This document shows, piece after piece, positions 7,998 to 17,040 of a stretch of 64,000 nt of DNA; within the stretch, counting starts at the first letter, position 1; every line of letters starts with the position of its first letter. The notes below the pieces were generated by a model, which did no database searches, had not been told where the DNA came from, and saw nothing but the letters and a program-made list of their open reading frames with translations. Source of the DNA: Rikenellaceae bacterium (GTDB taxonomy: Bacteria > Bacteroidota > Bacteroidia > Bacteroidales > Rikenellaceae); contig SUZK01000002.1 in assembly GCA_015059955.1 (NCBI GenBank), forward strand, positions 124,001-188,000, given 5' to 3'. A program made the position numbers and the translations under genes.

Positions 7998-9713
7998 CTA
8001 TCGCGTTGCAAAGAAGTCGGCCTCGCGCTCTTTCTCGTCGCGGAAGTCGTAGCCGTAGCCTATCATCATCGTCGTGCCCGTATCGCGCTGGCGGTCAGCA
8101 TCTGTAGACTCGCGCATGCGGCGTATGATGTTGTGCGAGGCGGCGATAGACTCCTCGATATCGTTCTTCGATGGGCTCTTACCCATGATAGCCCCAAGTA
8201 TGTGGTAGGCATAGCCCGCTGCCATATCGCGGTACTCAGCCATAGCACTATTAAGTAGGTTGTGGATATCGGCAAGCGTAGAACTCTTATCCTCGGCGAG
8301 GCTCAGCAGGCGCTCCAATGTTGCCGAGGGCATATACTGACCTGCGATATCTACCCACTCGCCCTGCGCCTCGGCCGTAGCCTTGGTATGGTCGCCACCC
8401 TTGAGCATCACACCTAACGATGCGGCAATAGCACTGTTATAGAGCTTGATGCCTCGCTGAAGCATCGTCGCCTTGATGGTCGTACGGTTGTAGGTAAAAC
8501 TCTTCGCCTCGGGGTCCTCGTCCCAGAAGCGTGTTAGTATGTCGACACCTCGGAGCATCTTGCCCGTGATGAAGGGGTTGAACTCGTCGAAGTGTATGTT
8601 GTCGTGCTTAAGGTGTCGCTTGTCGCGTGCCTGCCACTTTTCGGTGTCGCGCACCGTGCCGTAGCTCGTCAGGGCTATGGCGGGTATGAGTATCGAGTGT
8701 CCATCCTCCTCAATAAGGTATGAGTAGGGCATATCCTGCGTGTCGTGGTGGCGCGAGTGTCTGCCGAGGATGACCGTGTAGGGGCCCTCGATAGCGGGCG
8801 ACATGACGTAGGCGTTACTGCCGAACTTCGAGCCTCGCTGATGCACAGCCTGGTGTACAGCACCACTCTTGAAGAGGTGGTTAGACTGGTTGGTGCCGCT
8901 GCCGGCGTTGAAGAACGAGAAGATACCAGCGATAAGTAGCGACGACTTGTGGTGTGATACGGTGAAGGGGCCTGCGAAGATTGCTGCGGCCTCGCCATTC
9001 TCGCAGTGGCAGTTAGCGAAGAAGAGCGAGTCGGCAGCCGTAAAGCCGTTGCCTAAATGAGAGCACTCGCCAACGAAGCATCGCTCAATACAAGCACCGC
9101 TATCGACAATGGCGTTGTTGTCAAGAATAAAATCCTTGGCACGCACATCGACGCCGAGTCGTGAGTTGCCCATGATTGTACCATTCTCGATGTGCGATGC
9201 ACCCTCGATGGTGGTGTCGTCGCCAATGTTCACCTCGCGGATAAACTTGACACCGAGAATTGTCACTCTATCACCTATGGTGCCGATATTGGAGCGCTGC
9301 TGCTCCACCTCACGTGCCACCTTGGCCATCATCTCCTCTACGACCGCCTTGCGGTTGCGCATCATCGTCATGATGTATGCCGTCTGCGATGTGAGGGTGT
9401 TGTATATGGGTATGCTACGACCACCATTCTCGTTTACGGCCGACACCATCACGCCGTTACCGAATGTCGACGAGTGGCGACACTCCATGCGTAGCACAGA
9501 GTCGATATGGCAGTTGTCGCCAATATGGTAGTTGCCTACCGTTGAGAAGGTTATCGTTGTGTTTGAGCCGATGCTAACCTCTCCCATTAGGCGTACGTTT
9601 TGTAGTTGCTCGACACGGAAGTCGTCAGCCACACGTATGCGTTCCCAGCTCTCGGCCGTGCAACCACGCTGCACAAGAGCCTGCTGCTCCTCTATGGTTA
9701 ATATTCTGCTCAT
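7998..9713 (-). CDS. DUF4954 family hexapeptide-repeat protein
   Basis: A 571-residue protein resembling the DUF4954 family of Bacteroidota. Residues about 40-260 contain hexapeptide-like repeats (VSIGSNTTITFSTVGNYHIG, VNIGDDTTIEGASHIENG, FGNGVMVSAV), which imply a left-handed beta-helix as in sugar acyl- or nucleotidyl-transferases. A helical C-terminal part follows. No signal peptide is visible, so it is probably cytoplasmic. It lies 18 nt after rsmG and 60 nt before trxB. Its substrate is unknown. Confidence 0.8.
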   Translation of the reverse strand: MSRILTIEEQQALVQRGCTAESWERIRVADDFRVEQLQNVRLMGEVSIGSNTTITFSTVGNYHIGDNCHIDSVLRMECRHSSTFGNGVMVSAVNENGGRSIPIYNTLTSQTAYIMTMMRNRKAVVEEMMAKVAREVEQQRSNIGTIGDRVTILGVKFIREVNIGDDTTIEGASHIENGTIMGNSRLGVDVRAKDFILDNNAIVDSGACIERCFVGECSHLGNGFTAADSLFFANCHCENGEAAAIFAGPFTVSHHKSSLLIAGIFSFFNAGSGTNQSNHLFKSGAVHQAVHQRGSKFGSNAYVMSPAIEGPYTVILGRHSRHHDTQDMPYSYLIEEDGHSILIPAIALTSYGTVRDTEKWQARDKRHLKHDNIHFDEFNPFITGKMLRGVDILTRFWDEDPEAKSFTYNRTTIKATMLQRGIKLYNSAIAASLGVMLKGGDHTKATAEAQGEWVDIAGQYMPSATLERLLSLAEDKSSTLADIHNLLNSAMAEYRDMAAGYAYHILGAIMGKSPSKNDIEESIAASHNIIRRMRESTDADRQRDTGTTMMIGYGYDFRDEKEREADFFATR

Positions 9714-9731
9714 CGTGTTTGTCTTCTATAA

Positions 9732-10361
9732 CTAATCCTTTGATGTGTATACCACACGCTTGGTCTCGAAAAAGGGGTCGTCGAACATCGTCGCTATGTC
9801 GTATACATTCCACTTGCGACGTGTTGCGGCCAACTCCTCGGCGAGCTCTCCGCCCTTGAGGTATAGGATGCCGTTGGGGAGTGTTCCTGCCTCGCCACGG
9901 CGCAATACGTGCCATGCCCAGGGCATGAAGTGCGACATCTCGGTCACGGCGCGCGACACAACGTAGTCGGCCTTGAAGTCGAGCTCCTCGGCGCGGCAGT
10001 TTATGGCGCGCAGATTGTTGATGGCAGCACCCTCCTTTACCCCCTCCACAACGCGTATCTTCTTTGCTATGGAGTCAACGGCTACAAACTCAACATCGGG
10101 GAACATGATGGCGAGTGGTACTGAGGGAAAGCCTCCGCCGCAGCCTATGTCTACCACACGCGCACCCTTGTCGAATTGGCACACCTTGGCGATGGCCAAC
10201 GAGTGGAGGATGTGGCGTGTATATAGGTGCTCCATATCCTTGCGCGAGATAACGTTGATACGGCTGTTCCAGTCGTTATACAGCGCCTCTAACGCCTCGT
10301 ACTGGCGGCGCTGCTCATCGCTCAGGTTAGGAAAATATCTCGTTATAAGCTCACTCTTCAT
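9732..10361 (-). CDS. rsmG: 16S rRNA (guanine-N7) methyltransferase RsmG
   Basis: RsmG methylates N7 of G527 (E. coli numbering) in 16S rRNA. The 209-residue protein shows NVISRKDMEHLYTRHILHSL near the N-terminus, the SAM-binding VVDIGCGGGFPSVPLA (about 65-80), FVAVDSIAKKI and the SRAVTEMSHFMPW region. The frame extends 12 codons upstream, but ATG 10361 gives the family N-terminus and leaves 8 nt after the sigma-factor stop, so it is chosen. Confidence 0.95.
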   Translation of the reverse strand: MKSELITRYFPNLSDEQRRQYEALEALYNDWNSRINVISRKDMEHLYTRHILHSLAIAKVCQFDKGARVVDIGCGGGFPSVPLAIMFPDVEFVAVDSIAKKIRVVEGVKEGAAINNLRAINCRAEELDFKADYVVSRAVTEMSHFMPWAWHVLRRGEAGTLPNGILYLKGGELAEELAATRRKWNVYDIATMFDDPFFETKRVVYTSKD

Positions 10362-10369
10362 AGTAAATA

Positions 10370-10927
10370 TTACTCTTTGTCTAAAATCATCTTGCACACC
10401 GCAGCCTTGGCGCGACGTATCTGTGTCTTGACGGTGTTTATCGGCTTGCCTAACTTGTCGGCAATCTCCTCGTAGGAGTATTCGTCAAGGAAGCGCATCT
10501 CGATAATCTGTCGATAGTCGTCCGAGAGCTCGTCGAGCGATGCCTCGAAGTGTGCCTTACGCTGGTTTATTATCACACTCTCCTCGGGTGTGGGTGTTGT
10601 CGCCGCAGGGGCGCGGAACTTCTCGTCGATGGATATGTCGTCGGCGCGGCGACGTAGGTGGTCCACAAGGGTGTTACGCGCAATGGTGTATATCCACTGG
10701 CCAAAGGTGTAGTTCGAGGAGTAGTTGTTTAGGTGTAAGTACACCTTGATGAAGGTCTCCTGCAATAGGTCGCTCGCTGTATCCTTATCGCCCAAACGCT
10801 GCTCGAAGAGTCGAAGAAGAGCCTCACGGTAGCGCGTGAAGAGGTACTCGAAGGCGTGCTGGTCGCCCTTCGATGCCAACTCCACGAGGTGTGCGTCACT
10901 CGCAACGATATACTCCTCTATCTCCAT
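10370..10927 (-). CDS. ECF-type RNA polymerase sigma factor
   Basis: A 185-residue sigma-70 family member of the ECF group. Region 2 includes AFEYLFTRYREALLRLFEQRLG, DLLQETFIKVYLHLNNY and FGQWIYTIARNTLVDHLRRR. Region 4 includes IIEMRFLDEYSYEEIADKLG and the helix-turn-helix INTVKTQIRRAKAAVCKMI. It overlaps the upstream glycosyltransferase gene by 10 nt and is followed 8 nt later by rsmG, so translation is probably coupled. No anti-sigma factor gene is adjacent. Its regulon is unknown. Confidence 0.93.
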   Translation of the reverse strand: MEIEEYIVASDAHLVELASKGDQHAFEYLFTRYREALLRLFEQRLGDKDTASDLLQETFIKVYLHLNNYSSNYTFGQWIYTIARNTLVDHLRRRADDISIDEKFRAPAATTPTPEESVIINQRKAHFEASLDELSDDYRQIIEMRFLDEYSYEEIADKLGKPINTVKTQIRRAKAAVCKMILDKE

Positions 10928-12084
10928 ACCTTAGCCTTGCCGTCGTGTCTCTTCAACGATATTATATACTCGATAAATGGGCCTGCGATGTCGAACATCC
11001 AGTAGCGCATTATAAGCCCCCTCTCTCCCAACTTACGTGCCGTACGGCGTGTTGACCATACTACAATCATGTAGCGCAATAGTAGCAGCGCCGCAACGCC
11101 AATCTTCACCTCCGAGGGCATGATGATGAGTGCCACTATCGTGCAGAGGAAGAAGAGTATGCGACTGCCAAACTCACGTCGTGAGCTCTGATGTACGCTG
11201 GCGGGGTAGTAGTGGCGTGTGATGCTGTTGTAGCGCATCGTCTCCAACCACTCGTGCCATGAGCTGTCGCGCTTCTCGGCTACGGCGGAGCGTCGTGCCA
11301 ATACCGCTGCGGGGCGTGCATAGTGCACAAGTGTTTGCAGGTATAGGTCATTCTCGCCACTATCGAGGTTGAGGTGTGTGAAGCCTCGTGTCATCTCGTA
11401 TAACTCGCGTGTGAAGCCGAAGTTGCTACGTGGCGCATAGTATAGCTTGCCACTCACGGCGGCAGCCATCGCATTACGCTCGCGGTGGAACTCGGTCATA
11501 CGCATAAGGTAGCTTCTTGGTGAGTCACTATCAAACTCAGGCAGCTCTGGGCCTATAACAATCTTGTTGCGCTCGAAGCCCTTGGCCATTAACGACACCC
11601 ACTCATTGCTGATGGGGTGTGAGCCTGTGGTAGTAAAGAGAAGATTGTCGTACTGCGCCGACTTGATGCCGACGTTGAGTGCCTGTTTGGTGGTGATGTA
11701 GAGGCGGTCGTTGCCTCCCATCTTCGTCAGACGCATATTCGAGTGCTGCTCCTTGATGCGTTGTAACTCAGCATAGTAGTCGAGGTCACCGCCTACATAG
11801 ACCACAACAACCTCGAAGCACTCATACTCCTGCGATAGCAGTGCCATACACTCGTCGGTGAGGAAGTGTTCGTTTTCGCCACGCACCACAACGATAATTG
11901 ATATCGGAGGGTTGTCGATGGTTATCTTTTTGCGACGAAGTAGGCGATAGCGGGGGATGCGGTTATAGCGTATGGCGTAGTAGTAGAACTGCACCATAAA
12001 GAGCAGTATAATTGCCCCTATAAGTGCCGTTCCTTGCCATGAGTAGTGACTGAGTATATCGTTAAAAAATTGCATTGTCGTCAT
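10918..12084 (-). CDS. Membrane-bound family 2 glycosyltransferase
   Basis: About 388 residues. An N-terminal membrane helix (GTALIGAIILLFMVQFYYYA) precedes a GT-A domain with ISIIVVVRGENEHFLTDEC, followed by two C-terminal hydrophobic segments (ILFFLCTIVALIIM and KIGVAALLLLRYMIVV). The usual DxD is not sharply defined, and donor and acceptor are unknown. The frame could start at GTG 12102, but that codon lies in the promoter -7 box, so ATG 12084 is chosen; ATG 12075 is an alternative. It is the first gene of the operon that includes the sigma factor, rsmG, DUF4954, trxB, rnz and an RNA methyltransferase. Confidence 0.8.
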   Translation of the reverse strand: MTTMQFFNDILSHYSWQGTALIGAIILLFMVQFYYYAIRYNRIPRYRLLRRKKITIDNPPISIIVVVRGENEHFLTDECMALLSQEYECFEVVVVYVGGDLDYYAELQRIKEQHSNMRLTKMGGNDRLYITTKQALNVGIKSAQYDNLLFTTTGSHPISNEWVSLMAKGFERNKIVIGPELPEFDSDSPRSYLMRMTEFHRERNAMAAAVSGKLYYAPRSNFGFTRELYEMTRGFTHLNLDSGENDLYLQTLVHYARPAAVLARRSAVAEKRDSSWHEWLETMRYNSITRHYYPASVHQSSRREFGSRILFFLCTIVALIIMPSEVKIGVAALLLLRYMIVVWSTRRTARKLGERGLIMRYWMFDIAGPFIEYIISLKRHDGKAKVWR

Positions 12085-12101
12085 ATAGATATATAATCGC
12101 A

Positions 12102-12109
12102 CAAAGGTA
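12102..12109 (-). promoter_or_regulatory. -7 box of the glycosyltransferase/sigma operon
   Basis: On the minus strand TACCTTTG is followed by TGCGATTATATATC and then the ATG. The downstream sequence closely mirrors the divergent tgt promoter. No good -33 TTG is present at 19 nt, only T-rich sequence. Confidence 0.5.
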
Positions 12110-12201
12110 TGTAAAAAAAGTGAAATTTAAAACCATCGTCGCCAAAACTTTTAATTTTTAATCGCCGCGATGCACTGTTGCGAATTATTGTTGATTGAGC
12201 A

Positions 12202-12231
12202 TTGTCGTTTGCGAAATTTTCACTACCTTTG
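12202..12231 (+). promoter_or_regulatory. Promoter of the tgt-lptG-mqnE-rluD operon
   Basis: TTG at 12202-12204 and TACCTTTG at 12224-12231 are spaced by exactly 19 nt, matching the Bacteroidota housekeeping consensus. The tgt ATG follows at 12249. Confidence 0.75.
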
Positions 12232-12248
12232 TGCGTTATATATACATT

Positions 12249-13379
12249 ATGAAGTTTACACTACAACATACTGCGTCTGACAGCAAGGCGCGTGCAGGAC
12301 TCATCGAGACCGACCATGGTCCTATCCAGACCCCAATATTTATGCCAGTAGGTACTGCGGCAGCGATGAAGGGTATCTTCCATCGTGATGTGGAGCAGGA
12401 GGCTAAGGCTCAGATAATTTTGGCAAACACCTACCACCTATATCTTCGCCCTGGTATGGAGATTATCGAGCGTGCTGGTGGCGTACACCAGTTCTCGTCG
12501 TGGAAGAAGCCAATGCTTACCGATAGCGGTGGCTTTCAGGTATTCTCGCTTGCGGCATGCCGTAAGCTCAAGGAGGATGGCTGTCACTTCCAGTCGCATA
12601 TCGACGGCTCGCGACACCTCTTCACGCCCGAGAGCGTAATAGACACGGAGCGTACCATAGGTGCCGACATAATGATGGCCTTTGACGAATGTCCTCCAGG
12701 CGATGCACCTCACGACTACGCATCTAAGTCGTTAGCCCTCACCGAGCGATGGCTCGACAGATGCTTCAATCGCTACCATCAGACTGCGCCCAAGTGGGGC
12801 CACTATCAGGCCCTTTTCCCTATCGTGCAGGGCGCTGGCTATGCAGACCTTCGTGAGCGTGCTGCACGCAACGTGTTGCAGTACAACGCCGATGGCTATG
12901 CCATTGGTGGCTTGGCTGTGGGTGAGCCTACCGAGGTGATGTACTCGATGATTGAGGTTGTTAATGAGGTGCTACCAACGGATAGACCTCGCTATCTTAT
13001 GGGTGTTGGTACTCCTGTGAACATCCTCGAGGCGATAGACCGCGGTGTCGATATGTTCGACTGTGTGATGCCCACGCGTAATGGCCGTAATGGTCAGCTC
13101 TTTACGTCGGAAGGCGTCATCAACATCCGCAATAAGAAGTGGGAGATGGACTTCTCGCCAATCGACCCCAATGGTGTGACCTTTGTCGATAAGCAGTATA
13201 CCAAGGCCTACTTGCACCACTTGGTTGTATGTGGTGAGATGCTCGCGGCGCAGATAGCCTCGTTGCACAATACGGCATTCTACCTATGGTTGGTGGGGGA
13301 GGCGCGTAGACATATCATCGAGGGAGACTTCAAGTCGTGGAAGACGATGATGGTTGAGAAATTGTCGCGACGCTTGTAA
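12249..13379 (+). CDS. tgt: tRNA-guanine transglycosylase
   Basis: Tgt exchanges guanine-34 for preQ1 in GUN anticodon tRNAs during queuosine synthesis. The 376-residue protein shows GPIQTPIFMPVGTAAAMKG, NTYHLYLRPGMEII, the active-site region MLTDSGGFQVFSLA, the nucleophile region GVDMFDCVMPTRNGRNGQLF and the start of the zinc site. The frame opens at 12195, but ATG 12249 gives the conserved start MKFTLQHTASDSKARAG and lies just after the promoter. It begins a four-gene run with very short gaps. Confidence 0.96.
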   Translation: MKFTLQHTASDSKARAGLIETDHGPIQTPIFMPVGTAAAMKGIFHRDVEQEAKAQIILANTYHLYLRPGMEIIERAGGVHQFSSWKKPMLTDSGGFQVFSLAACRKLKEDGCHFQSHIDGSRHLFTPESVIDTERTIGADIMMAFDECPPGDAPHDYASKSLALTERWLDRCFNRYHQTAPKWGHYQALFPIVQGAGYADLRERAARNVLQYNADGYAIGGLAVGEPTEVMYSMIEVVNEVLPTDRPRYLMGVGTPVNILEAIDRGVDMFDCVMPTRNGRNGQLFTSEGVINIRNKKWEMDFSPIDPNGVTFVDKQYTKAYLHHLVVCGEMLAAQIASLHNTAFYLWLVGEARRHIIEGDFKSWKTMMVEKLSRRL

Positions 13380-13400
13380 CAATTTGGTCGATAGGAGAGT

Positions 13401-14519
13401 ATGAAATATAGACTAATACCCGACATCCCAGGCTTCAGAACGCTGGATAAGTATATTCTCGGAAAGTTCCTACGAATATACATATTCGGCCTTTTGGCTA
13501 TGATTGTGATTATCGTCATCTTCGACTACTCGGAGAAGGTCGACGACTTCATGGAGAATGGTGCGCCCACCGAGGGCATTATATATAGCTATTACCTCAA
13601 CTTCATCCCATACATCATCAATCAGTTTTCGGCGCTCTTCACCTTTATATCGGTGATATTCTTCACCTCAAAGATGGCAATGCAGACCGAGATAGTGGCG
13701 ATATTGTCGGGTGGTGTAAGTTTTAGGCGTCTTATGTGGCCCTATATGTTGGGCTCGTTTGTCATTGCCTCTGCCAGCTTGGTGCTTAGCTTATGGGTAA
13801 TCCCCGTGTCGCAGACCGAGAGTAACAAGTTCTTGGCCAAGTACATGAAGAAGAATCCTCAGCTGCGCTACGACCCCGTTGTTGTGCAGGAGGTCGCGCC
13901 CTATGAATACTTTATCGTGCAGGGATATAATCCCGCAAATGCGGTGATACCGGGTGTCTATCACGAGAAGTACAACGAGAATAAGGAACTGGAGGCAAAG
14001 CAGGAGGCTAAGAACGTCACTATCAATCCTGAGACCAAGGTGTGGGAGGCGGATCGTAGCAAGAAGTATACACGTGTAGCCGAGAATGAGTTTAGCGTTG
14101 AGCCACTGCCTCATTATAGCGAGACCCCAGATATCGACGAGCGAGAGTTGGGGCAGATAAAACCTTTGGTTAAGACCATGACCATCGAGGAACTCAACGC
14201 CTTCCGCGAGGAGCAGGTGCGCAAGGGTTCGAAGAGTGTAGCCATCATCGACGTTGAGCGCCATACGCGAGTGTCGTACCCCGTCTCGACGTTTATCCTT
14301 ACAATCATTGGCGTTGCCCTGTCGTCGCGTAAGATACGTGGTGGTATGGGTATGCATCTTGGTTTAGGTATTGCGCTGTGCTTCAGCTATATCATGCTGG
14401 GACGTGTCACCGAGCAAGTTGCCATGGGTGGCTCCATGGAACCATGGTTGGGAGCGTGGCTGCCAAACATAGTATTTGCCGTAATTGCAGTAATAGTATA
14501 TCATAAAGCCCCAAAATAA
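13401..14519 (+). CDS. lptG: LptF/LptG-family LPS export permease
   Basis: A 372-residue YjgP/YjgQ family inner-membrane protein, a permease component of the LptBFG exporter that moves lipopolysaccharide to the outer membrane. The N-terminal DKYILGKFLRIYIFGLLAMIV is typical. Membrane helices lie near residues 25-45, 60-90, 100-125, and three more after about 295 (TFILTIIGVALSSRKIRGGM, IALCFSYIMLGRVTEQ, NIVFAVIAVIVYHKA). The middle part forms the periplasmic beta-jellyroll. LptF and LptG are hard to separate by eye, so the symbol is tentative. It lies 21 nt after tgt and 2 nt before the next gene. Confidence 0.9.
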   Translation: MKYRLIPDIPGFRTLDKYILGKFLRIYIFGLLAMIVIIVIFDYSEKVDDFMENGAPTEGIIYSYYLNFIPYIINQFSALFTFISVIFFTSKMAMQTEIVAILSGGVSFRRLMWPYMLGSFVIASASLVLSLWVIPVSQTESNKFLAKYMKKNPQLRYDPVVVQEVAPYEYFIVQGYNPANAVIPGVYHEKYNENKELEAKQEAKNVTINPETKVWEADRSKKYTRVAENEFSVEPLPHYSETPDIDERELGQIKPLVKTMTIEELNAFREEQVRKGSKSVAIIDVERHTRVSYPVSTFILTIIGVALSSRKIRGGMGMHLGLGIALCFSYIMLGRVTEQVAMGGSMEPWLGAWLPNIVFAVIAVIVYHKAPK

Positions 14520-14521
14520 CG

Positions 14522-17038
14522 ATGCGAACGATTAATGAAATTGCGGATGGTGTTCGTCGTGGCGAGCGCATATCTACGGATGATGCCATCACACTATGGC
14601 GTGAGGCGCCGTTGTGGCTCTTGAGCGAGCTTGCTGTTGAGCGTAAGCGTAAGGCGAGTGGTGAGCTTGTGTATTACAACCGTAACGTACACCTTGAGCC
14701 TTCGAACATATGTCTCTTCAATTGCGAGTTCTGCTCGTTCCGTCGTCGTGAGGGTGATGCCGATGCGTGGTTTATGACCCTTGACGATGTCGAGGCACGC
14801 GCCATAGAGTTGCAGTCGAAGGATATCACTGAGGTGCATATCGTGGGTGGTGTACACCCCTCGCACACGTTGGATACATATTGCGAGATGATTAGCCGTG
14901 TGAAGCGAGCCCTGCCCCACGTATCTGTAAAGGCGTATACTGCCGTCGAGCTATTCTACATGATACGCAAGGCCGATGTTACGGTTGTGGAGGGCCTACG
15001 TCGCCTTATGGAGGCTGGCATGGATAGCATCCCCGGTGGTGGCGCCGAGATCTTCGATGAGGAGCTCCGCTCGAAGATATGCCCCGATAAGTGTAGCTCC
15101 GATGAGTGGTTGGCTGTCCATCGTGCTGCCCACCATATGGGTCTACATACTAACTGTACGATGCTGTATGGCCATATTGAGACTATCGAGCAGCGTGTGG
15201 ACCACCTAAACCGCCTTCGCGAGTTGCAGGAGTATGCCCCAGGCTTTGACGCCTTCATCCCGCTTAAGTATCGTAGCCGCAACAATCGCATGTCCGAGAT
15301 TGGCGAGTGCTCTACCGAAGATGACCTACGCACGATAGCCATGAGCCGTATCTTCCTCGATAACATACCACATATCAAGGCCTACTGGGTGGCATACGGC
15401 AAGGCGGTGACGGAACTGGCATTGGCATATGGCGCCGACGACATTGATGGTACTATCGACGATAGCACGAAGATATACTCTATGGCGGGTGCCGACCAGC
15501 GACCATCGATGAGTGTCGAGGAGCTTGAAGAGTTAGTGCGTGATGCCGGCTTTATCCCCGTCGAGCGTGATACATGCTACAATATCATCGACCGTGATGG
15601 ACGATATGCGGCGCTCGGTATCAACGCGGGTGCTGGCCTTGGTGCTGCTGCGGCTGTTGCTGCTGTCGCGGTGGAGAGTGCTGTTGCCGCTACCGCAGAG
15701 GCTGTGGTTGAGGCTGCGGAGGTTAGCGTCGCAGAGGCTACCGATGTTGTCGCGGAGACTGCATCGGAGGCCACGCAGGGGCCATCCGTGGAGGCAGAGG
15801 TCTCGGAGGGAGATAGGCTTAGTCGTGCCGAGCAGATGGCGGCGGCGACCATCAGTGATGATAATTTAGACGAAAACAATATAGAGATGAGCAAGAAGGA
15901 GCGTGTAAAAGCATGGCTGAAGAGATTTTGGGAGGGCACGAAGCGCTCGTATAAGCGCTTCCGCATACTCTACCACATACTCTTCATCGCTATATTCTTG
16001 ATGCTTGCCGTCGTGGTGCTCCACTTTGGTCTATTGAAGGGTACGCGACATGGCGAGAGCATCGAGCTTCCAGACTTTGAGGGTATGACCATTGACGAGG
16101 CGCGTGACCTTGCCGATGAGGTTGGTCTCGAGTTAGTAATACGCGAGGAGGTCTTCGACGATGAGATGGCCGCAGGATTGATTATCGACCAGGACCCATC
16201 GATATCTGACATCCGCACCGTGAGGGTTAAGCCTGGCCGCCGTATATATGTCACCATCATCACCGACCAGAGGGATGCTGTGCGTGTGCCATATGTGGCG
16301 CGTCAGCCTATCGCCCCAGCGTTGCAGCGTCTGCGTGCCGATGGTTTCACCATCGAGGAGCTCGTCTTTGTACGTGCCGAGAACTTCTCGAACCAGGTGC
16401 TTGGCCAGCTGGCTAATGGTCGCGAGATGACTGAGAATATGGATGTTACGCTGCCTCGTGGCTCGGGCGTGACACTCCGCGTGTCGTATACCAAGGATGA
16501 TACCTCGACGACGGTGCCTATCCTTGTGGGTAAGTCGCTCACGGAGGCTCGCACGATGCTGTGGGAGTCGGGACTCAACGTCGGCGATGTCACCTACGAC
16601 GGTAGTGTCAACATGCGTGACAGACGCTCGGCACGTGTATATATGCAGGACGTAGGTCCTAAGATGACAGTGCCTTATGGTAAGAGCGTATCGCTATATA
16701 TGAGTGAGGATGCGGCACTCATAGACTCGATGAGGAGGGTAGCAGCAACCGAGGCTGAGGCAAATGTTCTAAGTAGAGCGACAATAGCCGGTACGCCCGA
16801 TGGCAAGCCTCTGCCATTAAGTGACGAGGAGGGTGACGAGAGTAACGAGATGGAGAGCAGCGATGAGCCGTTTGACGGGATGGAGGATGAAGAGTGGGAG
16901 TATGACTACGACTACGAGAATGTTGATGACCCATATTACGATAACGCATATACCATCTACGAGGAGCAACCCGTTGAGGAGGAGCCTCTGCTTGAGGTAG
17001 ATAATAGCGGTGGTATTGACGATTTCTTTGAGTTGTAG
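14522..17038 (+). CDS. mqnE: MqnE-like aminofutalosine synthase fused to membrane PASTA protein
   Basis: One continuous 838-codon frame joins two proteins. Residues about 1-365 are a complete radical-SAM aminofutalosine synthase: the CX3CX2C cluster motif in SNICLFNCEFCSF, EVHIVGGVHPSHTLDTYCEM, SIPGGGAEIFDEELR, CTMLYGHIETIEQRV, and the C-terminal AGADQRP...ERDTCYN. Residues 366-455 are an Ala/Val/Glu-rich low-complexity linker. From residue 456 (an in-frame ATG at 15887) a second protein begins: a basic cytoplasmic stretch, one membrane helix (about 480-500) and three PASTA domains (about 505-570, 577-645, 650-718), then a very acidic tail. PASTA proteins upstream of an RluD-type gene are common in Bacteroidota, normally as separate proteins. 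The MqnE half works in the futalosine route to menaquinone. The PASTA half would be periplasmic. Internal initiation at 15887 is possible. Confidence 0.88.
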   Translation: MRTINEIADGVRRGERISTDDAITLWREAPLWLLSELAVERKRKASGELVYYNRNVHLEPSNICLFNCEFCSFRRREGDADAWFMTLDDVEARAIELQSKDITEVHIVGGVHPSHTLDTYCEMISRVKRALPHVSVKAYTAVELFYMIRKADVTVVEGLRRLMEAGMDSIPGGGAEIFDEELRSKICPDKCSSDEWLAVHRAAHHMGLHTNCTMLYGHIETIEQRVDHLNRLRELQEYAPGFDAFIPLKYRSRNNRMSEIGECSTEDDLRTIAMSRIFLDNIPHIKAYWVAYGKAVTELALAYGADDIDGTIDDSTKIYSMAGADQRPSMSVEELEELVRDAGFIPVERDTCYNIIDRDGRYAALGINAGAGLGAAAAVAAVAVESAVAATAEAVVEAAEVSVAEATDVVAETASEATQGPSVEAEVSEGDRLSRAEQMAAATISDDNLDENNIEMSKKERVKAWLKRFWEGTKRSYKRFRILYHILFIAIFLMLAVVVLHFGLLKGTRHGESIELPDFEGMTIDEARDLADEVGLELVIREEVFDDEMAAGLIIDQDPSISDIRTVRVKPGRRIYVTIITDQRDAVRVPYVARQPIAPALQRLRADGFTIEELVFVRAENFSNQVLGQLANGREMTENMDVTLPRGSGVTLRVSYTKDDTSTTVPILVGKSLTEARTMLWESGLNVGDVTYDGSVNMRDRRSARVYMQDVGPKMTVPYGKSVSLYMSEDAALIDSMRRVAATEAEANVLSRATIAGTPDGKPLPLSDEEGDESNEMESSDEPFDGMEDEEWEYDYDYENVDDPYYDNAYTIYEEQPVEEEPLLEVDNSGGIDDFFEL

Positions 17039-17040
17039 TG

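Noticed and set aside
14522..17038. Frameshift or missed stop joining mqnE and the PASTA gene
   Set aside because: The frame stays open through a 90-codon low-complexity linker with a consistent codon pattern, so I report a fusion; sequencing error cannot be excluded without reads.
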